In this document: piece by piece, positions 54,175 through 63,711 of the stretch
Position numbering within the stretch: the first letter of the stretch is position 1
How the letters are laid out: the number at the start of each line of letters is the position of its first letter
From: Gari tellinella
Lineage: Eukaryota > Mollusca > Bivalvia > Cardiida > Psammobiidae
DNA length: 64,000 nt
Reading direction: 5' to 3'
Assembly: GCA_922989275.2 (NCBI GenBank)
Contig: OV277859.1
Span: forward strand, 85,370,198 to 85,434,197
Position numbers and translations under genes: made by a program
The notes under the pieces: model-generated
Seen by the model: the letters and a program-made list of their open reading frames with translations, nothing else
Told to the model about the DNA's origin: nothing
Databases searched by the model: none

Positions 54175-54304
54175 GCTGTTGCTGCAAGAAAGGGTTTGTT
54201 GACAAAGTGTTTAATAACGGTTCCTCAACATCTTGATGAGTGTGAAACCTTACCATGTAGTGGTGTTATAGCAGATGAAAAATACAGAAAACCTTGGACA
54301 AGAG
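54175..54304 (+). CDS. Unidentified gene, first visible exon (KYRKPWTR box)
   Basis: Acceptor TTTGTTTCAG, phase 0 in, donor GTATTT, phase 1 out. Carries two cysteine pairs and a hydrophobic strand (LTKCLITVP). The in-frame ATG at 54,160 lies upstream of the acceptor and is not the gene start. Confidence 0.72.
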
Positions 54305-57300
54305 GTATTTATCTAGACTGTCTACATCAGCTCACTACTAAACGTTGAAATTCTCAAAGTTGTTTATGTGCTTAACAGGATTATTCTGTGTATCTGAATC
54401 TCCCCGACACACATATGGAATCTCAAGAGTTGAAAACATTATACAGTAGAACCTCACTATTACGACCACCTAAAAAAGGCTAATTGTCTGTATAAAAGAC
54501 AGGTGAAAGCTTAAAGCAATGTGAAAGTGAAACAGAAAGCTCCTGTAGGAGCTTTCTGTTTCACTTTCACGTTGCTTTTAGCAGTCACCTGTCTCAAACG
54601 ACTAATATTTGACACAACTTAGTGGTCATAATAGAGAGGTCCTACTGTACATATAAATTAAGTTGCAGATATCTGTTAGTTCCACACCAGAACATTTAGA
54701 GCAACGATCCTAATGAAACAATGGCAAACTGAACTTTGAAGAAGATACAACATATATTCTGTTTGAATAAAAACAGCATCAACCCTTCTCCTACTGATTA
54801 TTCAAATACAGTCAAAATTCGAGACTTCAAAATTGCGTTAGTTCGAACATACCCATATTTCAAAGTTAAAACGTGACTAAACCACATTTTAACTTTGAAA
54901 TAAGGATATGTTCGATTTATCAAAATTCTTCTATGAAAATACTGGTACGATCAATTTTTAAAGTGAGTTCGAAATATCAAGTTTCTACTGTATATAAAAC
55001 TCTGCCCAGTATGAATATTTTTCATCTGATTTGTTTGCATTGCCTAATAGAATTAGGGTTAATTTTCTCAGGAAAGAGTGCAGAATAATGTCAAGACATA
55101 AGAAAACAGTACATACCCTGATCACTGATAAGACAGCACCTGAAGGAGCTGTCTGATATGAGTCTTCACTGTTTTAAAATAAAACATTTTGATACACAAT
55201 AATGAGCAGGAGAAGAGTAAAAAAGCATCAGCCATTTTATTTCAGCTAAAGCAGATGAGCAATTCTTACTTGAAGAGAGTTTGGGTGTATTAAAGGATAC
55301 ATCAAGAACAACTTTCTCTGTATCATCAGTCCCATTCCTTGAGCAATATAACAGGTAAGGTAATAGTCCTGGTGGTTTTGTAAACATTTTAAAATTTTGG
55401 TTTTCAGTACTACAGATACATATTCTGATTAAGCAGGTAGCAAATGTACAGTAAAACCTCTCATATATGACCATCAAAGTATGATGTTTGAGAAAGGTGA
55501 CTACTTAAAGCAAGATGACAGTAAAACAGAAAGCTCCTTTTTTGTTTTACTGTCACCTTGCTTTAAGCTGTCACCTGTCTTTTAAACGACTAATTAGCCT
55601 TTTTGCAGTCGTAATAAAGAGGTTTTACTGTATATAACAATATCAAATTTACCATTTGAAAATTCTAGATACAAACTGTTTAATAATAATAATAATAAAG
55701 ACGTAACTTCAAGAGAGTATTACAATTAGTGCAGACAGCAAACTAATCTCCCCTGTGGCCCATTGTTTGACACGGATGATATTTTCAGGTGGAAGATATT
55801 GTTAAATTAACTTGAAGTTTTGTTACAGTCAACAACTTTTGCAGAAGACTACTATTAAAGTTCTATACAACACTCAGATGGATCCATATTGACTTAAAGT
55901 GTTATGTTATATACTGAATGTTCTATATTTTTGCAGTGGCCACAATGGAGAACATACATCTAGTGTCATTGACATTGCAACTTTTGATCTGGATTGTGAT
56001 ATTGTTCCAAGTTCAAACCCAAGCTCACCAGAAATGGTCTATTCCAGTGATCTTGATAAGGAAGCTCCAGATATACTTGAGGAAACTTTTCAAAGAGAAG
56101 ACATGACCAAATTTACAGTAACATTAGGTGGGTCATCTGTATGATATCATTGTCTTTCCTCAATCTTTAACACATTCAACCCTAGCGATGAGTATACTCG
56201 TCATTTACAAACAGTGTACCTATAAAGATTACACTTGTCCCATGCAAACAGAGGGCTCTGATCAGGGTCTACACTGTTTGTCATTTTGAAATATACATGT
56301 ATTGTTAAAATCAACCCTAAATAGTAAAAAATGGACTAGACTTATTTAGAAATTGGAATCGTCCATTAAAGGTTTCAGGGTTGAATGAGTTAATACAAAT
56401 CTGCAGTAAACGTGTCACGATTGTTGAACTGTCTGTGTTTATTCTAAAACTGTTTATAATATACATGTTTATACTATTTTTTTTCTTTTTAGCTCACCTG
56501 AGCATGAAGTGCTCAAGGTAAGCTTTTGTGGTCAGTCAATGTCTGGGGTCTTGAGTTGTTCGTCGTGTGTTAACAGTTTCTTTAAACATCCACCTGCTTG
56601 ATTGCAACCAAACTTTACAGGAATGTTCCTTGGGTCAAGCTCTTTCAAAGGCGCATTCTGCTTTACTTTCAGCCTACATTAAGCTACCATCTTCTAGGAT
56701 ATAGAAAATATTTCTTTTTGTTGCATATTCATAACTTTATACATTAGAACTATTTTTTTTAAGTGGAGGAATAAATAAATCTCGTAAAAAGCGTTTTATC
56801 GGGTAACAGGTTAATGTACATTAGCAATTTTGAGAAATAGGTAGAAAAGTCCTCTCCCTCCTTATAGTTGCCTTATACCACTGGTTTGAGAATTATATTA
56901 ATTGTTAACACATTCAACCCTAGCGACGAGTATTCTTGTCATTAACAAACAGTGTACCTGTGAAGAGTACTCTTGTCCTATGCAAACAGTGTAGATCCTG
57001 ATCAGAGGGCTCCTTAAGGAGCCCTCTGATCAGGGTCTACACTGTTTGTCATTTTGTAAAATATGGTTATTACTTAAAATCCACCCTTATTATTCAAAAA
57101 TGGACTAATCTTTATTGTAAACTGGAATTGTCCATTTAAAGTTTCAGGGATATATGAGTTAACTCTTATAATGCTAAGTAATATTTTTATCAGCAACAAT
57201 TGTAGTCAGTGAGCTACTGTTCCAAAATTTGAATTTTCTAAATTTCTTTTCAAAAATAAGATTAGAGTGTAAAATACTTGTAGTTTGGATCCTGATGGGA

Positions 57301-60300
57301 CACAGCTTTATGCAGCAGCTCGTCTGGATCCAAACTGATTTCCTGTTAGCAAGGTCCTCATTTGTTGTTTGTTGTTTTTTCAGAGGAGTTTAAGATAGAG
57401 CCTTTGCTGTCAATTGATTTTGATGACTGGCATACTGAAGAAGCCAAAAATTTAGTTGCTTTGACAACTCTAGCTGGTAAGCTTGTAGAGGTACCAGTAT
57501 CAGATCCTTTGGCTGTCAAAATACAAACGCCTCCTTTAGAGAAGTATTGCTGGTAAGTGCTTAGTTTGATTCTGCCGTACTGGTGTCCATTTCATAAAAC
57601 TTTGTACAACAAATGCTGTCGTAAGTCAGATTATAAAAGTATCAATTAGTATTCATTTCTTCATCTAACCCTGTCTTGTGACATATCTTTGGAATCGTCT
57701 TGTAAAGATGATTCCAAAGAGATGTAACAAAACAGGATAAGATACAGAAATCAGAAATTAAATGTATTTTAAATTTTTGTCCTACAAGAAGTTTTATGAA
57801 ACTGGCCCCTGTTTCTCATGACCTCATGGTCTTGATTTTTCCAAGTACATGTATTAAAACTTTCTTTGCTTTACAACTTGGACAATCTATAAACCCGTAT
57901 TTACTAGTTTGACAACCAATATTGGATCAAGGAAAGGTTTTTGCTAGGAATTGAAATCAAATTGTCTGTATATGCTCAATTTCACTGTATTAGTATTTAT
58001 ATCAAACTGTGTTATCGTGTTATATTTCCAGTGTTGGGCTTCCTATCATTCTTACCTGCTATGACTATTCACCCCCTTCACCCCAAATGTAATTGCCATC
58101 ATTCAACTTTTAAAAGTCCTAAAACTGAATAGGCAAGCTAAGTATGATTCTGACAATTTTTAATTCATCTTCACATTCATACAGTGGAAATGGTGAACAG
58201 CAACCTTCTGGAGAGCTTTTAGATAAAGTGTATGATGCAGGAATATTTAATGAATCAGTAGAAAAATTGACAACAGAATCCTCAACAAAAGTAAGTACAA
58301 ATATCATTTGTTGCATAGTATGACACATCAGTCTTGTTCATGTATAATTTGCATAAATATGCAATATAGAATATGTTCAAACTTAGTTTTGATATTTCTA
58401 TATGTAGATTTTTAACAGATACCCGTCAGATTCAGTTATTATAATTAACACATATTCTTCTAAGAGTGTACTTAACCCTTCCCCCAATGGAAGTGCCTTT
58501 TAGCACATTTAATTTATTCCTCTACTAGTGAAAATAGTTCCAATTTATTCAGTTATGAATATGTATCATAAGAAAAGTTTTCTATATTCTAGAAGATGAC
58601 AGCTTAATTTAGCAGGCTGAAAGTAAAGCAGAATGCGCCTTAAATAAGGCGCATTCTGCTTTACTTTCAACCTGCTTTAAGTGGACACCTATATTCAATA
58701 CTAGAAACAGGCTATGGGGGGAAAGGGTTCAAGCTGTTATGATTTTGAATTTAATAAAATGAAACTATGGTTCTAGTGTTCAAATTATTATACCCCCTCA
58801 AACGTAGTTTGGGGGGGGGGGGTATACTGGAGTCACCATGTCCGTCCGGCTTGTCCGGAGCATAACTTCTAAAGTATAAGAGCTATTGACTTCAAACTTC
58901 ATATACAGATAGATCTTATTGACTCGGAGTGCAGTGCGCAAGAACCATAACTCTGTCATCAATATTTTTGGAGTTATTGCCCTTTGTTATTTTTATTAAA
59001 TTTATTCTTGTCCAGAGCATAACTTCCAAAGTATAATAGCTATTGACTTCAAACTTCATATACAGATAGATCTCATTAACTAGGAGTGCAGTGCACAAGA
59101 ACCATAACTATATCATCAGTATTTTTGGAGTTATTGCCCTTTGTTGTTATATTTTAACCCACTTTAAGCTTGTCCGGAGCATCACTTCCAAAGTATAAGA
59201 GCTATTGACTTCAAACTTCATATACAGATAGACCTCATTGACTAGGAGTGCAGTGCGCAAGAACCATAACTCTATCATCTGTATTTTTGGAGTAAATGCC
59301 CTTTATTGTTATATTTTTACCTTATTTAGGCTTGTCCGGAGCATAACTTTCAAAGTATAAGAGCTATTAACTTCAAACTTCATATACAGATAGATCTCAT
59401 TGGCCCGGAGTGCAGTGCATAATAACCATAACTCTATCATCAGTATTTTTGGAGTTATTGCCCTTTGTTGTTATATTTTTACCCATTTTAGGCTTGTCCG
59501 GAGCATAACTTCCAAAGTATAAGAGCTATTGACTTCAAACTTCATATACAGATAGATCTCATTTACCAGGAGTGCAGTGCATAATAACCTTTACTCTTGA
59601 AAAAGGTAGACATATTAATTTGGTTAGAGAAGCACGTTTTTGTTTACACTGTGTTGATTCCGTAGAAGACGAATTACATTTCTTATTATTTTGTCCATTA
59701 TATGCTGATCTGAGATCAAAATATATACATAATAAGTATTGGAATTCGCCAAACATTCATAAATTCAATAGCTTGATGTCTTCTAACGATAAATTAACAC
59801 TTCAAAATTTGGCCATGTTCATATATAATGCAATGAAATACCGCGATGAATTTCTAATATGAAGACTTAATATTTGATATTTGATAAAAAAAAAAAAGAT
59901 TAATACTCGAATGAAGTGGAATACTTATGTATTATAGCTTGTATTAATCTGTTCAACAGACTTATAATATTGTAAAATTGTGTTCATTACTACACCTGAT
60001 GCATAAGTTTTTCTGTTTGTATGTACTTATATGTGTATGGGCCGGAGGCCTATGATGCGAAATAAACTGAAACTGAAACTGACTAGGAGTGCAGTGCGCA
60101 AGAACCATAACTCTATCATCTGTATTTTTGGAGTATTGTCCTTTATTGTTATATTTTTACCTTATTTAGGCTTGTCCGGAGCATAACTTTCAAAGTATAA
60201 GAGCTATTAACTTCAAACTTCATATACAGATAGATCGCATTGACCCGGAGTGCAGTGCATAAGAACCATAACTCTATCATCAGTATTTTTGGAGTTATTG

Positions 60301-62252
60301 CCCTTTGTTGTTATATTTTTACCCATTTTAGGCTTGTCCGGAGCATAACTTCCAAGAGCTATTGACTTCAAACTTCATATACAGATAGATCTCATTGACC
60401 TGGAGTGCAGTGCATAAGAACCATAACTCTATCATCAGTATTTTTGGAGTTATTGCCCTTTGTTGTCATTTTTACCCATTGTAGGCTTGTCCGGAGCATA
60501 ACTTCCAAAGTATAAGAGCTATTGACTTCAAACTTCATATACAGATAGATCATATTAACTTGGAGTGCAGTGCGCAAGAACCATAACTGTATCATCCATA
60601 TTTTTGGAGTTATTGCCCTTTGTTGTTATATTTTTACCCAATTTAGGCTTTTTCGGAGCATAACTTTCAAAGTATAAGAGCTATTGACTTCAAACTTCAT
60701 ATACAGATAGATCTCATTGACCCGGAGTGCAGTGCATAAGAACCATAACTCTACTATCAGTATTTTTGGAGTTATTGCCCTTTGTTGTTATATTTTTACC
60801 CATTTTAGGCTTGTCCGGAGCATAACTTCCAAAGTATAAGAGCTATTGACTTCAAACTTCATATGCAGATAGATCTCATTTACCAGGAGTGCAGTGCATA
60901 ATAACCTTTACTCTGTCATCCATATTTTTTGAGTTATTGCCCTTTGTTGTTATATTTTTATCCATATTTAGAGTTTTTGCCCTTTGTTATTTTTTTCCAT
61001 GTTAGGGAGCACTTAAGTGCACACATCAACTTTATCCAGAAACATTTACCTCTTGTGACAAGACCCTACTGCGGGTATGAATCACCATTTGTGATAGGTC
61101 TAGTTCTTTCAGTTAAGGGTGTTTCAATGTCATGACTTTAAGAAATTTTCAAAGTATATGAAAACACTTTATGATGGTTTTGTATTGAAGAGCTATTTAA
61201 GATGAATGAAAAAATAAAAAAGTGTACATTTTGGTGAACAACAGTTGGCTCCATGGCCATGTAAAATTTACCCCACCCACTTCCTCTTATTTTGTCCTTT
61301 TCAAACAGCCCGCTTCAATAAAATCTATTTTAAATGAAAACAAATATGATAATTTGGTTTTGTGTTATTTATTTCCTGTCTATGGTAGTATTTCTTCATA
61401 CAAAAACCAATTTAAGCAAACAAAGGCACCAAATGTGTAATTTATAAAGCTCTAAATATCATCGATATGGTACTTTTTTGTAAATTTTGTAAGGGGAGAT
61501 AACTCTTTTTACTTTAATAACTCAAAATTTTCAACACTGACCTTTCAATTTCTTTTCATATTTTGAACTGCCTTAGCATTGGCTTTCATTTGGTAGAATA
61601 TAAGAAAAAGTTTAATACTAGAACTATTTCATTTTCAAATGTTTTTACTTTTTTTTCATACAATAAAAAATCTAATAAAATCATGCCCTATAAAAAGCAT
61701 ATTTGTGATATTCGAGGATCCATATTGTTCAAACCTAGTGCCTGCTTTGTCTAATTTTGGTTTCTATATGTGAAAATACCACCATAAACATGAAATAATT
61801 AATGAAAACCCAAATTACCATGTTTGTTTTGTTTTGAAATAGATTTTACTGAAGCTTGTACTCTGAAAGGGTAAAATTTGAGAGAAAAAGTCCAAATTTG
61901 ACATACCTTTTTCAAATCGCTGTAGCTCAAAAAAAGGACACCACCATATATATTTTTTTCCATTTTTTCATTCATCATAAATAGCTCTTCGAAAATAACA
62001 ATGATAGAAAAAAAGTTTAATACTTTGAAAAAATCGCTTATGACATTGATACACCCTTAACAATTTGGTATTTAGAAGAATTAGATATTTTTGCAGTTTA
62101 ATAATTGATACACATTTGTATGGTTCAGTTTCAGATGGTGGAAGAAATTATAACAACTACCAATGTTGGTGCAGATGTCAATGTGACAGCTGTGACTTCA
62201 TCTCTGCTGTCATCAGTTACTTTACCAATGACTACAGTAGCAGTGGAAACAG
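54175..62252 (+). CDS. Unidentified acidic Ser/Thr-rich protein, six internal exons, open at both ends
   Basis: Exons 54175-54304, 55246-55354, 55937-56127, 57384-57552, 58185-58290 and 62129-62252 have GT/AG edges and agree in phase (0, 1, 0, 1, 2, 1, 0), giving about 275 codons without a stop. The first exon is the most domain-like: KGLLTKCLITVPQHLDECE then EKYRKPWTR. The rest is acidic and low in complexity (DIATFDLDCDIVPSS, EEFKIEPLLSIDFDDW), with a Ser/Thr/Val-rich last exon. I do not recognise it firmly. The start, a basic-aromatic KYRKPWTR box followed by a long acidic region, faintly recalls SHOC1 (ZIP2 family, meiotic crossover factor), but that rests on memory only. No 5' exon or promoter was identified upstream, and the gene leaves the window on the right. 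Confidence 0.7.
54444..54647. mobile_element. Family-6 MITE, complete, TA duplication
   Basis: CAGTAGAACCTCACTATTAC to TAATAGAGAGGTCCTACTG, 204 bp, TA at 54,442 and 54,648; stem-loop 54,509-54,582. The ends resemble pogo/Tc1-type MITEs. Confidence 0.82.
54812..54992. mobile_element. Family-10 MITE
   Basis: CAGTCAAAATTCGAGACTTC to CGAAATATCAAGTTTCTACTG; internal inverted repeat CCATATTTCAAAGTTAAAAC / TTTTAACTTTGAAATAAGG. Confidence 0.7.
55246..55354 (+). CDS. Unidentified gene, exon 2
   Basis: Acceptor TTTATTTCAG, donor GTAAGG. Encodes KADEQFLLEESLGVLKDTSR and VPFLEQYN. The frame is fixed by the phase 1 entry and phase 0-compatible codons on both sides. Confidence 0.7.
55449..55630. mobile_element. 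Family-6 MITE, complete, TA duplication
   Basis: CAGTAAAACCTCTCATATAT to AATAAAGAGGTTTTACTG, stem-loop 55,505-55,567 with shortened centre. It starts 94 bp after the exon ending 55,354. Confidence 0.8.
55937..56127 (+). CDS. Unidentified gene, exon 3
   Basis: Acceptor TTTTTGCAG; 63 full codons, acidic and Ser/Pro-rich (CDIVPSSNPSSPEMVYSSD), ending FTVTL before donor GTGGGT. Confidence 0.7.
56171..56389. mobile_element. Family-2b MITE
   Basis: CACATTCAACCCTAGCGATG to CAGGGTTGAATGAG between TTAA sites (56,167; 56,390); shortened palindrome. Confidence 0.74.
56491..56812. mobile_element. Reversed array-element 3' end joined to half a family-1 MITE
   Basis: TTTTAGCTCACCTGAGCATG hairpin end reads leftward; at about 56,648 it meets AAGGCGCATTCTGCTTTAC, the right half of a stem, ending GGGTAACAGG-TTAA. 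Confidence 0.65.
56909..57158. mobile_element. Family-2b MITE with perfect palindrome
   Basis: TTAA at both ends, palindrome 56,982-57,051 (CAGTGTAGATCCTGATCAGA arms). A family-3 fragment follows directly (57,163-57,340) up to the exon at 57,384. Confidence 0.76.
57384..57552 (+). CDS. Unidentified gene, exon 4
   Basis: Acceptor TTTTTTCAG; encodes EEFKIEPLLSIDFDDWHTEE then LTTLAGKLVEVPVSDPLAVK. Donor GTAAGT. Confidence 0.72.
57578..57811. mobile_element. Family-4 MITE
   Basis: GGTGTCCATTTCATAAAACT to TTTATGAAACTGGCCCC; core palindrome GGAATCGTCTTGTAAAGATG. Confidence 0.72.
58185..58290 (+). CDS. Unidentified gene, exon 5
   Basis: Acceptor CATACAG, donor GTAAGT; encodes SGELLDKVYDAGIFNESVEK, a short amphipathic helix. 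Confidence 0.7.
58476..58727. mobile_element. Family-1 piggyBac-like MITE
   Basis: CCCTTCCCCCAATGGAAGTG to GGGGGGAAAGGG, TTAA/TTCA borders, stem-loop with AAATAAGG centre at 58,603-58,681. Confidence 0.8.
59598..59862 (+). pseudogene. LINE ORF2 C-terminus (zinc-knuckle region)
   Basis: KGRHINLVREARFCLHCVDS then EDELHFLLFCPLYADLR: the C..C...H...C box that ends ORF2 in L1/Tx1- and RTE-like LINEs of this type; stop TGA at 59,860. It fits the lost end of an element such as that at 39.5 kb. Confidence 0.78.
59598..60082 (+). mobile_element. 5'-truncated LINE 3' end inside array E
   Basis: C-terminal ORF2 piece, short 3' UTR and an AAACTGAAACTGAAACTGA tail. Flanks are array units from similar but not identical positions. 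Confidence 0.8.
61117..62056. mobile_element. Kolobok-like element, 940 bp, TTAA duplication
   Basis: GGGTGTTTCAATGTCAT to ATGACATTGATACACCC, extended imperfect match to about 40 bp (TTTCAAAGTAT), TTAA at 61,113-61,116 and 62,057-62,060. The GGG start with TTAA fits Kolobok (inference). No transposase frame; the LINE-like GGCACC... stretch inside is non-coding. Confidence 0.72.
62129..62252 (+). CDS. Unidentified gene, exon 6 (Ser/Thr/Val-rich)
   Basis: The acceptor is duplicated (TTCAG-TTTCAG), so the exon can start at 62,129 or 62,135, both in frame. It encodes VEEIITTTNVGADVNVTAV and VTLPMTTVAVET. The donor GTTAAA overlaps the TTAA target site of a piggyBac-like MITE, so the splice site is compromised or MITE-shaped. 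Confidence 0.55.
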
Positions 62253-62257
62253 GTTAA

Positions 62258-62425
62258 ACCATTACCCAATAAATAGACCTTTTTACGCCTTTAATTTATA
62301 CCTCCTCTAAAGAAAATAGCTCCAATTTTTACAGTCATGAATATATATCATAAGAAATATTTTCTATATCCTAGCAGATGGTAGCTTTAAACAGGCTGAA
62401 AGTAAAGTAGAATGCGCCTTAATGA
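62258..62425. mobile_element. Left half of a family-1 MITE at a splice donor
   Basis: TTAA-ACCATTACCCAATAAATAG opening, through TAGCTTTAAACAGGCTGAAA to the stem centre GAATGCGCCTTAATGAGG, where the family match ends. Confidence 0.72.
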
Positions 62426-62429
62426 GGAA

Positions 62430-63100
62430 ATGCTAACACTAGCAAAATTCAAAAGGGTTGTTATAAACAGTAGAAAACAGTAGCACCTAGTAAAATAAAA
62501 CTGAGCGTTTTAACTTTGAAATAAGGTACGGTTGACTTAAGCATTGTTCGAATTAGATCTATTGAGTTTCGACTGAATTATATAGGATACCAGGTATTTG
62601 CTACTCGGTATGACCATGTCACAGACTAAAACATGTTTATAAAATGTCCAAGTAATCAAAGTTTAACTGTCTTGATGCTAAAGTAATATAAATACATATA
62701 TTGCAAAGTGCAAAGCCAAGTGACCCAGCAACAACAAACCCTGTTGATGCAAAGCTTAAACTTGCACCAAGAGGTGTTTGTTGTGCTATATGTATTCACT
62801 CAGTTTCCAACATACAATAGTTTGGGAAGCCTCATTTGCATATACCAACGTTGCACGAACATTACAATATTATGTTCACAAAATTAATACACTATACATA
62901 CATTATATTAGATACATATTTTTAACTCTTACATTGCCATTATATTCATTATTACGTAGTAGTGGTATCATATGAGTGTTATAGACACAGTCAATCTAAA
63001 AGTAACAAAATGTCACTTAATTAGTGGCTGGTATTGATTTAGTTTTGGGAATTATTCATTTTAGGTCTAAATCTACAAGTCTCAATAATCAAGTTTTATA
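62430..63100. other. Intron of the unidentified gene, little recognised
   Basis: A family-10 fragment at about 62,505-62,575 (GTTTTAACTTTGAAATAAGG); otherwise AT-rich. Confidence 0.45.
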
Positions 63101-63480
63101 TTGTTTTTTTCCTGTCTGTTTGTTTGTCCACAACTTTTACCTTGTCAATAACTTTTGAACTATTACCAATACACACCCAATATAGGGCATAATTGTGTCG
63201 CCCATATGAAGAGGTAAATGCATATGCAGGTTTTGGGTATGTCAGTTCAAAGGTCAAGGTCACAGTGGTCAAAACATGAAATATTTGAAATGGCAATAGC
63301 CTTTGATCCTCAAGTGATAGGGACTTCATAGGTGGTATACATATTGCTCTAATTAAGAGAAATTTGAAAATTTATATTTTAGATACAATGAGTAAAATAT
63401 CAAGGTCACATACCCGTACGTCAAAAGGTCAAAGTTTATTCGCAAACTTAAGCTTGGTTATAACTTTTAAGCTATAACCA
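63100..63480. repeat. Single degenerate array unit
   Basis: TTCAAAGGTCAAGGTCACAG and ATATCAAGGTCACATACCCG, similar in wording to array A. Confidence 0.5.
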
Positions 63481-63494
63481 ATAAAAAGTTAATA

Positions 63495-63711
63495 CAGTAG
63501 AACTTCGATGTGTCGAACTTCGAAGAGTCGAGTTTCTCGATGTGTCGATCTTTTCTTAAAGTCCCAACTTTTCTCCCTATATAACCTTATTAAAAAGCTA
63601 CGTATGACTCGAGTTTTTATAAGTCGAGTTTTTCGCTATATCGACTTTTTTTCTCGGTCCGTACGTACTGTTTCACTCAAAATTCACTACACATGTGTCG
63701 ATGTTCGACTG
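63495..63711. mobile_element. Family-10 MITE, TA duplication
   Basis: CAGTAGAACTTCGATGTGTC to GTGTCGATGTTCGACTG with TA on both sides; internal TCGAGTTTTTCGCTATATCG words. 63,714-64,000 shows nothing further. Confidence 0.74.

Larger units (their letters stand above)
58795..60975. repeat. Array element E, about 160-bp units, interrupted by a LINE end
   Basis: Opens TATACCCCCTCAAACGTAG with its complement GGGGGGGGTATA, then about ten units starting CTTGTCCGGAGCATAACTTC near 58,852, 59,007, 59,170, 59,331, 59,490, 60,171, 60,333, 60,486, 60,649 and 60,812. Confidence 0.85.

Noticed and set aside
55918..56106. Hydrophobic frame starting MFYIFAVATMENIHLV
   Set aside because: Overlaps exon 3 of the right-hand gene in another frame; the exon frame is fixed by splice phase.
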